Positions 1 to 12,804 of a stretch of 64,000 bases of DNA are shown here, in pieces (position 1 is the first letter of the stretch; every line of letters starts with the position of its first letter). The translations under genes and the position numbers were made by a program. Location of the stretch: assembly GCA_019059635.1 (NCBI GenBank), contig JAGVRJ010000001.1, forward strand, positions 124,001 through 188,000. The letters are read 5' to 3'. Source of the stretch: Proales similis. Lineage: Eukaryota > Rotifera > Eurotatoria > Ploima > Proalidae. The notes under the pieces are model-generated. The model did no database searches. It had not been told where the DNA came from and saw nothing but the letters and a program-made list of their open reading frames with translations.

Positions 1-22
1 AAAGAAATTTTTCCTTTTCTAG

Positions 23-468
23 AATGCAAACGACAAGAGTTCACAGTCGAAATATCTCAATCGGATTACATGAACGAATGGTACTGGAGCACGCTTGAGA
101 GTTTTGCCGAAAAGTTCCTGCCTTTTATTCCAGCTCTCACTCTCAACTTTTTGAATAACGTGATCGCCAAATTGAACGGCGTAGAAGAAGCCAAGCGAGA
201 CATGCTCTCAGTGAGCTTCTATTACGCCAACACAGCGATTGTGGAAGTTGAAGAGCGTCCACTCATCGATATTGGGTCACTATTGACCAACTTTGGCGGC
301 CAGCTGGGCTTGTTTGCTGGCATGTCATTTCTGAGTTTCTTGGAGCTTTTCGATCTAGCGGTCAAGTTGCTTCTCATTTGCTTTAGATCTTTGAAAAAGA
401 CGAATTCAGTTCAGGCAAGCAGCGGACATTCAGGACATTCCCGTTCAACTATTGAGGCTTTTAATTAA
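23..468 (+). CDS. DEG/ENaC-family sodium channel, C-terminal exon (gene runs off the left edge)
   Basis: This is the last exon of an amiloride-sensitive (degenerin/ENaC) channel subunit. A pyrimidine-rich acceptor ending in AG lies at 21-22, and the reading frame opens as E-C-K-R-Q, continuing the family's cysteine-rich extracellular domain. The second membrane segment follows the conserved LLTNFGGQLGLFAGMS signature, whose G-x-S forms the selectivity filter, then a short cytoplasmic tail ending at 468. The N-terminal half, including TM1, is outside the window. The gene sits tail to tail with a paralogue on the opposite strand (stop at 520), only about 50 bp away, so their 3' ends must nearly or actually overlap. 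Family assignment is firm; the ligand or gating stimulus (peptide, acid or mechanical) cannot be read from this piece. Confidence 0.85.
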
Positions 469-519
469 CTCGAGTCTGGAGTTGGAAAAAATTTCATTTT
501 TAAATTGATTTTATTCGGA

Positions 520-2131
520 TTAAACTTTGAATAAATTTGAGAGCACACCGGGAGCAAACAATTTCTCTAAGCAGATAAAGCAGAATTTAAGAAACAAGTC
601 GAAAATCTCCAACAAGCTGAGAAACGACATGCCAGCAAAAAGGCCGAGTTGGCCGCCGAAATTAGTGAGAAGAGTCTGCCATTCGAACATGGGCTGCTCG
701 GTAACTTTGGCGTATGAAAGATCGGCGTAGAAAAAGCTAACGGACAACAAGTCTCTTTTGGCCTCTTCATACGATTGAATGCCGGGCAGAATAGAAGTGA
801 AAAAGTCATCGTCGGATTTGTTTCGCAAATCAATCGAGAACTGACGGCCGTAAGGAATAAATTCCTTCAGCCAATTCCAGTAGGACCAGGTGACAAACTC
901 GGACTGAGCTGTCTCAACGCTAAATCTACTGGTGCTACATTCTGAACGTTTAAAAAGAAATATAAATAAAGCTTAAGTCTCTTTTGTTCTTTTGCTTACC
1001 TGGCGGGCACTGGCGCAAGCCTTCGTCCAAGCACAACTTGACTGGATCGGAGTTGAATTCGCCGAATACTTTCTGAAAGCATTTCAAATGCTCATAGGAC
1101 GAGCAGATATTCTGCGCCGTGCCCTTGTAGCCCGAAATTGATGGATCGTAGCATTTACATCTGCTGGACAACAGGCGCTGGTAGCAAAATTTCTGGCAAG
1201 TTCTCTGCTTATATTGACGCTGAAATTGAAACAAGACTTTCATCATGGACGTTTGGTAGAACGTTTTGGGTCCAACGTTTTGAATGCATTCATTATATGG
1301 CCATGCAAGTCGGTTCTCGAACATGCGTCGAATCGCTACGCTTGTGGCTGCTCCGGGCGCAATATCGAACCCGTCGTCCTTGACCGAAATCGATTCGTCG
1401 GTGTGATTGCTGATTAGCACTCGAACGCCGCGCCGGTCGTTCACCGAATTTAGATCGCTTGAGTTTCCCACGTAGATCTCGAGCAGGAGACTGGCATCCG
1501 GTCCATTCTGGCCCACTCTTAGTTGGCCATGTCCGTTGAATTTATAGCAATTGCCGTAATCAAAGTCAAAGAACCACTCGAAATGGTCTGTGCCGCATGG
1601 CTCTTCATTGAATCGGCAAAATATAAGCATTTGATCGAGCGAGTAGCCAAACTTTCGCTTTTCTTCGTCGCTCCACTCGGACAAGTTGGCACCGACTCTG
1701 GTCAATATGCGGCTAAAGTAGAAAGACGGATGAAATCTTGGTGGGAGAACTCCATCGTTTTCGAGCATGATCTGCCGGATTTTGGCGGTCACGTTGCTAT
1801 CCTCGGTTCTGTACGGGTTCAGGTTGCAAAACGAAATGGTCGGAAAGCGTGTCGGCTGATCAGTGACTGTTTCTACTTTGCTCGTGACCGGCCTCTGATT
1901 GTAGAGGATTATGCTGCTTGCCAATGAATAGGCACAATAGGCTGATGAGGCCAAGAACACAATCAGCCAAAGGAAACGAATGATCGGATTCGAGTTCTGC
2001 GCTACTTTTGATAGTCCGTGACTGGTTGAACACCTGCCACTCTCTTTAAACTTTTCACCGAACCGCTTCCAGATGCTCGTGGGCTCTGCTGATTTAAAAG
2101 CTACTCCAGATTGGTCCTCTACTCGATTCAT
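520..2131 (-). CDS. DEG/ENaC-family sodium channel subunit, complete, two exons
   Basis: Predicted product 517 residues: exon 2131-1000, a 58 bp intron (999-942), exon 941-520. The join gives the family motif C-P-P-E-C. A short basic cytoplasmic N-terminus is followed by TM1 (about residues 50-75, IIRFLWLIVFLASSAYCAYS), then the post-TM1 motif FPTISFCNLNPYR, a long extracellular domain with spaced cysteines and glycosylation sequons (NVT, NLS, NSS, NHT), and TM2 with GGQLGLFAGMSFLS. Such channels are trimeric, sodium-selective and gated by peptides, protons or force. It is a paralogue of the partial gene at 23-468; their C-terminal exons are clearly alike. In invertebrates FMRFamide-gated members are common, but the ligand here is unknown. 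Confidence 0.9.
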
Positions 2132-2549
2132 TTTGACAACTGGCGATTTTTTAAATAGTTCTTGCTGCTATATACCTAACTCACGTGGCCCTACCTGGCG
2201 AGTTATGAAACATTTATTTATTTTCGTGAGGCTAACTTCCGCTATAGATTTTTGGCATGGAAATAGACGCGACAAAAATGAGACAGTTGACAAACACCAT
2301 TAGTGTCGACGAGAACGTGATCGTAGACAACAATTTGAGCCAATCATTGAAGGTCGTGTTTTTTTCGAAACATTTCTGGTTTTTGCTCGAGTTGAATAAA
2401 ATAAAGTTCAAGACAAAGTAAAAAAAGAAGTCTACAAGAATTTATTGGTCACCGGAGTTAGATAATAAATGCCAAAGCAACAGCAACAGAGAAAAAGCGT
2501 TCATGCTCTGCAAGAATCGACAGAAGAATTTCGCTTTTTAGCTGTTGAA
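2132..2549. other. Intergenic, between ENaC 5' end and flippase 3' end
   Basis: No coding region is supported. The stretch holds the upstream region of the ENaC gene (leftward) and the 3' flank of the P4-ATPase (also leftward). It contains A-rich runs but no RNA gene or repeat that I can recognise. Confidence 0.5.
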
Positions 2550-5500
2550 TCACAACCGCTCTCTTAGTTCATAGGCCTCGCTATCGTCAATTTTGTTTAA
2601 AGATTCTAGATCGACCTGAGACGATTGATGCCAATTTGTGCGACTCTTGAGGATGCTTGATGAGTGCGTTTCTGCTTTAGATGGCGATATGTCCGATTCA
2701 TTAAATTTGGAATTTTGAATCACTCGCTCAATGAGGTCCGGTATGAGCGCAATCACAATGGCCACAGTCAGACAAAGCCAATATGAAAAGCAGCTCAACG
2801 AGTTGAAAATTGTAAAGTAGACCGATTGATTATCAGTAAATGCAGTAAAAGGCGATGGCCTAGAATGAGAATAAACGTTGTTTTAAATGAGCAATTTTAA
2901 AATAAAGCATTTCACTCACATGATGAAAGAGCTCGGTATGATCAGAGAGATGAGCAGTCCTAAAATAACACTAATCAGGGCAATGCCAGCGAAGATGGTC
3001 AAATGGCTCCAAATAATCCAAAGCTTAAGTGAATTGGGATAAAGGTCAGACAGGAATCCTCTCTAGTTCAAATGATGTGAACTGGGATTCACCTTAAGAT
3101 GCACAATTAGCACCACCAGGAGGACAACGGTGCCACCAAACAGGTAGACATCCCCTGCTGTTTTTCCATCGGCCAGGTATGAACCATCCGATGAAAGTAG
3201 AAGCCCGAGAGGAGCGAAAAAAGAGACCAGCGAATGCCAAGTGCCTTTGCCCGTTTAAATTCGATCTATTAATAGGCGTCTTAATTTTTGGCCAGTCACC
3301 CACCGATAAGGATCCATTTGACAAACTGAAGAGGACTGAGTATTCTGTTAGATGATATCGTTCTTCAAGTCAGTAAGTTGTTGATTCGTCGCTTTTTTGA
3401 CAAAAAATCGGCCAAGTTACCTGTAGATTTCGGGCCGGGCTTCAAGCGTCTTCATCGGGTGAGACTGTTCGGTGATGGCCATGAGAACTGGCGCCACCGT
3501 GCTCAGAGTTAAATTGTACAGACTGATGAATAGTGGAGCGTATAAACTCTGAGAGAGGCAAATTTGTTAAGAACTTTGCTTTTAGAAACAAAAATTGGCA
3601 ACTCACAGAGCTGGAAAAGGCGCTGAAAAATGCGTAGTACGTTTGGCATATTGCAAACGCGTAGTTCTTGTAAAAGTAGAACTGAGTGAGCAGGGCAGTT
3701 CGAGTGTAGAATAAATAGCCGTGAACGAGTATGAGGCGTTTTAGGAAGCGGAAGCGAGCGAGCGCGAAATCAGCCGCTCTGGCTGCACTGCGGCCCTCTT
3801 TGCCAAATAGGCCGATGCCCACATGAGCCTCTTGAATCATCGAAACGTCGTTGGCTCCGTCGCCAATCGCAGCTGTCATCGGCGAACCTTTTATGCTTTT
3901 GACCATGCGGACAATCTAATTTTTGGTCCGATTATGCTAAAGCGATCAGCTTTCCCTTCGCCCCAACTCACCTGGGCCTTTTGTCCGGGCGACATTCTGC
4001 AGCAGAGGACCGATTCACATTCCATTGCAGCTGAGAGAAATTCATCTTGCTGTTCGCTTTGAAACACTGTGTTCAATGTTGCGCCGTCAATGGTCAAAGC
4101 GAACTTGTTTCCCTTCCAATCACGAATCCTGGCAAAAGGAAGCTTGAAATTTTGGAAAATTGGAGTTGAGAATGGCACCGACTTACTGCCGCTTAGTTTC
4201 GTTGAGCATTCGCTTGAGTTCGCTTGAATCGACAATTTCAGAAAAAGTGATCTGCGTCGCACAACGGTCAAAGTGTCCACAAGACATTGATATGCTCACG
4301 GCGGTCTCTTGCTTATCACCGGTAAGCACCCAGATTCGAATGCCTGCCAGACGAAGAGCGTCCAGGGTCTCACACACTCCGTCTTGAAGCTTGTCCTCGA
4401 CTGCAGTGCAACCTTGTATTCGCAGGTCTCGCTCGACAGTGTCGTAGAGTTGAGCAAGACGAGTCTCTCTGTTTAAAATGTCCTTGTTCGCTTCGGATAG
4501 TTCAAAGTCGAGTCGCTCGAGCTCTTCACGGCTCAGCGAACGAGACGCGAATATGAGCGTGCGCCAGCCGTTTTGAGCAAATGCGCGCAGACTTGACGCA
4601 TACGACTGAGCCGTGCCACAACTGGACCTATTCAACATGGCCGAGTCGGCGCCTTTGCACAAAAGACGGCATTCGCTGCTTTCTTTCTCGCAAACCACCA
4701 CACTCATCCTCTTTCTGAACGGATCGAATGGAAAGACATGCCTCAATTCGTACTCTTTGGTAAACGCGTTCTCGAACTCGATGAGCCGCATACGACGGTT
4801 CAGCTCACGGTCTAGCACTTCTCCTTTGTAGCGAATGCCGATTCTGCTCCGAACGAAATGAGTTTAAATCCAGATTGGTGATTTGAGTTTAGGGCTTGCT
4901 TACTCACTTGCACATGAACTGGATAAAGCTCAACTCGTCCGGCGAGGAAGCCACGAACGATTGAGAATCGCTCGGGTCCAGCTCGACACTGTGGCAAAGA
5001 TTTAGCATTTCATAAAACTCTTGCAGTCGCTCGTCCTTGAGAGTTGAATTTTTAAAATGCGAGTGAGAAAGTGCTTATTCTTTTAGGACTCACTTGTGCC
5101 GGGAATACTTTATCGGAGCTCCTCACTGAGCCGTCTATCTCTTCATAAACGCGATCGCCGATGGCGAACTGCTTGAAGTGCATTTCATTCTCTGTGAGCG
5201 TGCCGGTTTTGTCAGAGAAGAGGAACTCAATTTGACCGAGGTCTTCGTTCAAGTCGGTCGAGTTCACTTTGGCTGTTTGATCGGTCTCTTCATCGTAAAG
5301 ATGGAAATCCCATTCGATGAAGCTGCTGCTGAAAAAGCGGACCAACTCTGAAGTGAACGGTCAACACTGACCAACCAACTGTGCAAATGCGCGTCTCTTA
5401 CCAAGAGTGATGTAGAGCGAGAGAGGAATCAAATTATTCAAATTCAGGTAGAATATGAATGTCACAAATCGATGCAGGCCTCTGTTCTCCTGGTTCGTTC

Positions 5501-6942
5501 GAGATACGAGACGATTGGAGTCGAGTCATTTAGATGGGTACTCACTTTGAAATTTACTGGCTCGCGTCCGAACAAGTACCAGTGTGAATCAAATATTTGC
5601 TCGTTTAATATCGAGCCGAGCAAACAGGCAATGCCAAGCAAGATCAAGACAACAATGAAAATTGCAATGAAACGATTGAGCCTTCGCTCTACACATGACA
5701 GCTTGTTCGATTTGAGATGCATGTTCAACATAACTTTGGTGTCACGGCCTGTGTAGACGGCGCAGCCTGATCACATCAGAAACATGAGCGATTGACGACG
5801 GCTGAACTTCAAAATTAGATGAAAACCAACCGTAGACTCGTTGGACCATTTTGAGGACAGTTCCACGAAGAAGAAGATTGTCGTTGGTCAGATTGCTTAA
5901 ACCGAGTGGCCGATTTTCTGAAGCAATTAGAAAATTGAAATGCTTACTAGGACCGATCTCTGGTGTAGAGGGTGCCCTTGAACTCATACAAGTCTTTGTG
6001 CGGTTTTTGACAGCTTATGACGGCGCTCAGCTCGAGCAAATCGTCGCGTTTGTCGATCAAATTGAACTCACACGGCACAGAGCGTTGTTTAAGCGTAGTC
6101 TCACCGTCCAGATTAGAAGTCTTTAACTGACAACAGTCCGACGCGTTCGCTTCGTCCACAAATAAAAGAACAATGTCGCAAGGCAGCTGACAATCTCGTT
6201 CCACTTCAACCAGATCGCCGCATTTAATGTGCATCGATTGAAGCTGAAGCAACTTGCCCTCCCTGATCACGTTCACTCTTCTCTGGTTTACTTTGCGATC
6301 TTCTCGGTGCCGCAATATGTCTTCGTAAGCCTAAGAGCGAGAAAAGCGGTTATTGTCGCGTCTATGGACCGTGCGACTGTAGACCAACCTGCTTGATGGC
6401 GGTCACTGCCATCACGATCAATATAGGCACCGTATAAGCGAACGGATTAGTGGGCGGGTCGGGCAGAACGAACTTTAACTTGAAGTCAAGTGCGCCGGTC
6501 AAAAGTCGTTTTCAGCGTTGCTATTTACCAGAACAATGCAGTTTAGAAGAAAGTAAAAGTTGGCCACGCGTCTGAACTGGGCGAATAAATTGATGGGCAA
6601 AAAGTTGTACCATGTATACTATCGACAGGCTGGTTAGACAGGTGGAAAGGAAAGGGCATGCAGGCTCAGATTACCTTTGAGGTGACTATTCGATTGCTGA
6701 CTGTATTTGAAGCGCTGCCTTCAAACCATTCGGGCTTTCGGCCGTTTATGAACACTGTTCTGGATTTTGAATATTTCTCATTTGTGTCCCTGGCTCCCTT
6801 TAAAAAGAGATTCAAGTTTACCAAGAGAAGTAAATTTAAAAATAGACAAGAAACAAACTATAGCTTGGCAGATGACTCTCAGAATCGCCACTCGGTGAAT
6901 GAAAGAGTCGAGTCGATCCAACAGCCAGTTGAACTGTTTCAT
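2550..6942 (-). CDS. P4-type ATPase (phospholipid flippase), ATP11-like
   Basis: A multi-exon gene with introns mostly 45-95 bp. It should use ATP to move phosphatidylserine or phosphatidylethanolamine to the cytosolic leaflet, normally with a CDC50 beta subunit. In order I see: an N-terminal segment [13 protein letters not shown] with [23 protein letters not shown] (about 6740-6530), the actuator motif TSNLDGETT (about 6100), the phosphorylation site [10 protein letters not shown] (about 5215), the nucleotide-binding KGADS (about 4650), [12 protein letters not shown] (about 4330), the hinge [17 protein letters not shown] (about 3860-3800), and C-terminal membrane segments ending at the stop at 2550. 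The string [15 protein letters not shown] before DKTG is typical of the ATP11 class. The N-terminus is tentative: an ATG at 6942 opens a 17-codon exon that splices in phase to 6797. Confidence 0.88.
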
Positions 6943-8133
6943 AATTAAAACATTCTAAAAGAAAAGGAGTGCGTTTCGAAACGCATGAGGAGACGAAAGT
7001 TATAGAGAATAAGCAGGGCAGCAACGGTAATGGATCTTGCCGCCGCATAATATTCAACATCCCACTTGGTTGCTGTGTGTGATGAAAAAGCTCGTTCGCT
7101 GTGCGCACCAAGTCGTCACGCCAGCCTTTATTGACTGTCAAAAATAGGATTGCGTAATAGACTGGGTGATGGCAAGAGAGACGAAGCTAATGACAGGCGC
7201 AGAAACGCCTCAAACATCCCCTGATGGAAGCGAGCGAAGACGGCGGCGGCAGCCGCGTTGATGGCAATAATCATGTGTGATTGCTCGTGGCTAGATCAGC
7301 GTCATTTCAAATTTTGCCCCGCCATTTCGATTCATCGTGCAATATTTACTGAGCGATAAGAGCATATCAAGTCTCTTCTTCTAGATGTTGCTTGTTGTCT
7401 TGCTTTTTGATTAAATCTAATATTGAACCTCTGCACGGCTCGGCCGGCTTCTCTCGAGTTTTATTGATTAAAGACCGCCTCTCAACAATCGAGCTCATCT
7501 TGTTGAATCAGCTTATTCTCTTTTGCTCCAATTTATCTGTCCTCTTTCTCTCTTAACTACTCTCTACTCCTAACTCATATCTGTCTGAATATTCGCTTAT
7601 TAATGGCTACTTGTAGCGGCTAATCTGAATGCGACTTTTCCTTTGCTCCGCTCTTTACGTCCACTTTTTATTAACAATAATCAAAATGCAAATTGCCCAT
7701 TTTCTGTCATTTTTTCGCTCAAGCAGTTGCGATAAATTTATTTTTTCAAGTGAGCTCGTTGTCCATTTTTTCAGCTGAAACGTCGTTGTCTCGTAAGCTC
7801 AGGGAGGAAAAAAAGAATTAAATTGAAATTTAATGCCACACACTCTCAAATCAAAAACACTCGTCATAAGCAAGCGGCATAATGGTAATGAGAATTTCAA
7901 CAGATAATTGCCCGAGTGTCTAAGTAGCTTTTCTCTCAATTATGCAATCAGAAATAGAAAGAAAATTAGAAACTGCGAGCTGGCACGCTGCTGCTGCTGC
8001 GGATGAAATTTTTATTCTGAGTCGAGATTTTTATTCTGTCAAGGCGGTGGTGAGGTATTAGAATTACACAATAAGATGGAGAGAGAGAGAGGACCAAAGA
8101 GATTAAAGCATAAAGTTAAAAGGAAAGGGCTCA
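6943..8133. other. Intergenic / upstream region of the flippase gene
   Basis: About 1.2 kb without a supportable gene. An open frame on the minus strand at 7141-6836 overlaps the presumed first exon of the flippase in another frame and resembles nothing known. The rest is AT-rich with pyrimidine tracts (for example around 7480-7580). It probably holds the flippase promoter and the 3' flank of the next gene. Confidence 0.45.
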
Positions 8134-10328
8134 TCACTTTCGGAAAGGTATTGTTCGCGACGGAGCATAGAAGGGAGGCCGTCCTTCGAGCGACTGCGAT
8201 AGAGAGCGCCGCAGATTACTGGTGGATGATGACAGCTCCTCTTCCTTCTTGTCGAGCCATTCGATGTAGGAGCGTTGTGCTAGCTTCCGTTTCTCTCGTT
8301 TCGCCTCTTGTTTGGCTTTTTCCTCGTCTTCTTGGCTGCGCTTTTTTAGCGCCTGCTCGCTCAGCTCTCTTTGCTTTTGCTTTTTCCACTGATCGAACGG
8401 CAGTGGTGGCTTTTTATTCTCTTTCTGCTGCTCCTTGCTCTCCGAGCTCTGCTCTTCTTTCTTACGCGTCAGTCTCTCTTGCTTTAGCTTCTGCTCGAGT
8501 TCGACTTCTTTCCTTAATTTCAGCTGCTCTTGCTTCTTTTTGAGCCACTGCTCCCGAGCGAGCTCTCCTTCTCTTTTCCGCTCGGCTTCATCTTCTTTCT
8601 TCTCTTTCAACTTTCTCTCTAACTCGTTTATCTGCTTCTGCTTTTCTCGCAGCTCCCTCTTCTTCTTCTCATTCCACTGCTCAAACGCCATCTGGACCTT
8701 GCTCTCCTTGGTCTCTTTGAGTCTGGCATTTGCCTCCTGTTCCTCTCTGATTTTCATCTCCATCTCTTTGAGCTGCCGCTTTGACTCTTTTAACTTTTGA
8801 TAGTACCAGTCGTTGTAGGTCGATTGGCGCAGACTCATGCTGTCGTTCAGATTCTCATTCATCGACTCATTTGCACTGCGAGCGCTGCCAGGCGGCCGAG
8901 TCTGAATTTTTGGTGCTACTTTGGCATAGCGTTTTTGACTGCCATTAGTATTGTTGGCCGAATTAGACCGTCCATTGTTGGACGCATTCGACAAATTGAC
9001 CGTGGCCGACTGACTTCGGCTCATTCGAACATTCGACTCGTTTAAACTTGGTCTTGTTGAATAACTCAGCTTTGCTTCTTTATCTTTGAGCTTGTCCACT
9101 CTGATCTGGTCTTGCAGATCGTTTTCAATTTGCTCGATGGCCTCGTCTGTTCGTCTTTTTACTTCGCTTTGATTTTTTGCACGATTTTCTCTTCTAAGCA
9201 ATTTGCAATGCACTTTTGAATCTTATTAAATTTTACCTAAGCGAACGACGGTCACTTACTCGATTCTTTTCAGCTCTCGCTCCTTTTTGAGGCGTTCACT
9301 GATCCTCTCGTCCTCGAAGGTTTCTATCACGTTCGGCTGCTCTGGTTCTTTGCTGCTTGCCTGCGTCTTTGACTCGTGCCCTTCGCTTTGCTCTTCCTCG
9401 TCTGTTCTGTTTAAACTTGCTCGACGTGGATCTGTTTGAACAAAATCGAAATGTTTGTTACTAATTCATGGTTGCAATTCAATCGAATCAAGCTCAATGT
9501 GACTTACTCAGCAAGGCGTCAAGTGTGTCTGTATGCTTTTCAAATATTTTCTTTTCAACCTCGGCAAACGGATCGGCCTGATCTGAAGATTTGAGATCTG
9601 GTGAGTGCCGCATGGTTTCTCTCAGCTTGCTCAAGGAGCTTGTTTCTCGCTCATCGTCCTCTTTGAGCTCTCGATCTGATGGTCGGCGACGGTCGCGTCT
9701 GGACTCTTCTTCATGACGATCACGAGCATCTCTTCTCATTCTTATTTCTTCATGGTCTTCTCTAATTGGGCTCTTGGCTCTGAATTGTCTCGAGTCAGCT
9801 CGTTGTTGCCGATTGCTTCTCTCTGAAGGTCGCTCTCTTTCCTCCAACTGGTCAAACTCCGAGCTTCGAAAGAGAGAGGCTTTAGAACAAGTTAGTTATC
9901 AATCAATAAATTCAATCAATTACTTTTGATGATTAAGAGGGCGTCGAAGAGTTCGATTGAAATCAGGCGTTTGACTGCGACCGGCATCAATTTGACGATC
10001 GTTCATTCGAGGCGACATTCTCATTGAGGAAAGACGTGGCGATCGGCTCGTGTCTGACGATGCTGAGCTTCTAGGTGAGCCACTGCCCCGTAGGGGATTT
10101 AGTGGACCACGTGAATGAGCCTCCTCGCCTGCTCGATTAGATTAGAATTGCTGATGTTTGTTTGGATGGCTGCTTCTTACCTCGGCGATTAGCTCGCATG
10201 GTGCCCAGCATCGCTTTGTCTTTGTACATTTTGAGCTGGTCTGATCGGGGCGAGGCAGCCGAGCGACGCTCAGGCGAAAGACGTTCGTCTTCCGAGTCTG
10301 TAAAACCTGTTCTAGATGCTCTCCTCAT
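8134..10328 (-). CDS. Coiled-coil protein, MAP9/CCDC181-type, five exons
   Basis: Exons 10328-10181, 10128-9924, 9863-9508, 9431-9260 and 9193-8134 join in phase to a 646-residue protein. The N-terminal half is low-complexity and rich in Ser, Arg and acidic residues. The C-terminal third is a highly charged coiled coil carrying a repeated aromatic-x-x-Trp module: NDWYYQKL, FEQWNEKKKREL, REQWLKKKQEQL, FDQWKKQKQREL and YIEWLDKKEEEL. That spacing is characteristic of the MAP9/CCDC181/CCDC34 group of microtubule- and cilium-associated proteins. I infer a role on axonemal or spindle microtubules; which member it is orthologous to is uncertain. It is divergently arranged with the MKK7-like gene, about 590 bp away. 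Confidence 0.7.
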
Positions 10329-10915
10329 ATTTGCCGACTAAAAACGGGGTCAGCCGCCTTTCTAATGGACACCTTCTATGTTCTACGTTTCGAAACGTGT
10401 TTCTCCTCCAACATTTCGTATGCGGCGCCGGTCGAAATAATTTCGTTGCCATGGCAACAAAATTCTAGCTCGGCCAGAACATTGGCGCCCACGCTTATGC
10501 AAGCTGAAGCTAATTATACTTGAAAGAGCGCGTTCTTGAATATTTAGCGTTCTAATCGCAACAACTACAACTAGATAATCAATGCAGATAAATTTGTCCG
10601 CTTATGTTGGTGGACGCTAGATTGGCGTGGATGCCAAACGGCTATTTTTATCTTTTTGAGCGTTTCTGGCACTTGATCTCATGTGCGGCTTCAATTATTC
10701 TATTTGAGCGCCCCCGCTGTATACAGCAGCGTCTTGATTGGTGGTGTATGCTTGTGTGTGTGTGTGTCTGCGACGAGCAATGACGTCTCGTTGCAAATTA
10801 TGCACGACTTGTTCTAGTAATAAATTCCGAGTCAAAATTCATATAATAGACAAAAAGAAGAAGGAGTGCATTGGAAAGAACGCTGCCTTGGATCGAAAAT
10901 TGCGACTCGTTCGAG
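10329..10915. promoter_or_regulatory. Divergent intergenic region between coiled-coil gene and MKK7-like gene
   Basis: Both flanking genes read away from this 587 bp stretch, so it should contain two promoters. It includes a short GT run at about 10753-10768 and the palindrome-like gttgccatggcaac near 10445. No canonical TATA box or initiator is convincing. Confidence 0.4.
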
Positions 10916-12804
10916 ATGGATTCGGAACGAGTTGATAAAGAGTCCAGAAGAGAGTTTGCTCAACCTGCAGCTCCAGCTCTGCAAGAACGGCCGCTGTCGA
11001 TTTCGCGTCGACTTGACCGACCCACATTGAATGGGAGCCATTACTTGGGCGCTGCACGGTCAAACGCTTCGCTCTCGTCAGAGCAGCAGATCGATCTTTC
11101 TCCCAATATTAGTCAACTTCATCTAACGCCAAACACAAACCCAGTCCGATCAAGCTCAGTGAATCCGTCTTCATTGGTCTTGAACTCTTCGCAGACTCAA
11201 ATGCGACGAATTCGCGATAATTTCAACGAAATGCGCCGAGGTGACGGCCAACTGCCACCAGTGAATCAAATACCACCCTTGAACAGCCAGTTGAGCATGC
11301 CCGAGTCAAATCAGTTGAATCGTAAGTTCGTTTGCTTATTTCGTGGCATTCCGCACGTGAGCACTCACAACGATCGCTTTCCAGTGAATTGGGCCAACGC
11401 GGGTCAGAATCGATCGAGTGCGACCTCAAACGCCCGCCCTCGGGTTGACTTGAGCTTCAACTTTGCGCACAGTCCAAACAATTTGCCTGGTCGACATGGT
11501 ACTTGGCTCTTTTGCTTTCGTCTTTTGCTCCACACTCAACGCATTTTCCAAAAGTAAGCTCAGCCGGCGCTATTCGTAGAAGAATGCAGTGGGCCCCGAG
11601 CCGACAGTCGAGCAGCAAGTAATTTGCCTCTTTCTGTCTTCTCTTTCTTCTTTTGCGTTTTGCTCTTGCCCGGCTACAATCTCAAATTTGCTTGTATTGA
11701 AGCGAGAAAAACGAATCCGAGCTGAAAAAGGAGGAAGTGAGAAAACGCTCGGGCGTAATGCAATTCGACAACGGGAAATTGTTCAAAGCGACAATGCACG
11801 ATTTCGAGCAGATACGCTTGATCGGCAACGGAGCGTCGTCGAATGTGTTCGAAATGAAGCACAAGCCATCCGGTACTCATTTGGCGGTGAAGGTGAGCCA
11901 AACGAAAACTTTAAGCTTGACCTTGACTTCATCTCGAGCAAATAGAAAATGAGCGTGATCTCGGACGGCAAGACCAACGACCAAGTTCTAAAGGACTTGC
12001 TGATGGCCGGCAAATGCAATACATGCCCGTACATTACAAGATGCTACGGCTACTTGCTCAGCGAGCATGAGGCCTGGCTCTGTATGGAGCTCATGTACAT
12101 GAGCTTCGAGGACATTCTTAAAATAACCGAAAAAATTCCCGAAAACATACTCGGCAAAGTGGCAGTGTCGGTAAGTGCGCCTTCAAACCAAGCGAATTGA
12201 ACGAATTTGATTTGGCGCAAAAAAAAAGACAATCAAAGGCCTTGATTTTATGAAGAGAGAGTTCAAGCACATTCATCGAGGTCAGTGCGTGCGTGCTCTT
12301 TGATTTTGAGAATTAGCTACATCGAACGTTGATTTTCAAGATTTGAAAACTGCCAACATTTTAGTGGACAAGAAAGGCAACATAAAGCTGACAGACTTTG
12401 GACTGAGCGCCGAACTGAACAACTCAATAATAACCAACAGCCAGAAGAACTTGGGCAGCATGGCGTATGCGGCCCCAGAACGCTTCTCAGAGTCGGAGAA
12501 CGACTTGAGAGTAGACGTGTGGGGCCTGGGCGTGAGCATGATCGAAATGGCCACCGGACAGCACCCTTACCAGCACCTACTGAACAAGTTTTTCGATCTG
12601 ATGGACGCCATCCAAACCCAAGACGCGCCGAGACTCGAGTCGACCGAATTCACCGAGCAGTTCAGAGCGTTTGTCAACAAATGCTTGATAAAAGACTTTA
12701 AGCAGCGGCCCAAGTACGACGTGCTGTTGCAAGATGAATTTATCAAGAAACATCAAATCTCGCAAGTAGACGTAGCTGAATGGCTCCGCTCGATCTCAAG
12801 TTGA
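10916..12804 (+). CDS. MAP2K7: Dual-specificity MAP kinase kinase, MKK7 (hemipterous)-like
   Basis: Seven exons (10916-11321, 11385-11498, 11555-11618, 11703-11892, 11946-12170, 12229-12280, 12341-12804) join in frame to 504 residues. MKK7 phosphorylates JNK in stress and developmental signalling. The first 240 or so residues are a Ser/Asn-rich extension. The kinase domain shows a glycine loop (GNGASSNVFEM), the VAIK-type lysine in LAVKK, HRDLKTANIL, DFG, the activation segment with NSIIT, and APERF. MKK7-like features are CPYITRCYGYL, ILGKVAVS and the C-terminal DVAEWLRSI. The loop is divergent: the usual third glycine is replaced (GNGASSN). The start is the first in-frame ATG after an upstream AT-rich leader. 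Confidence 0.85.

Noticed and set aside
6836-7141. Minus-strand open frame as a separate gene or first flippase exon
   Set aside because: It is in another frame from the flippase, has no family likeness, and overlaps the better candidate first exon at 6942.
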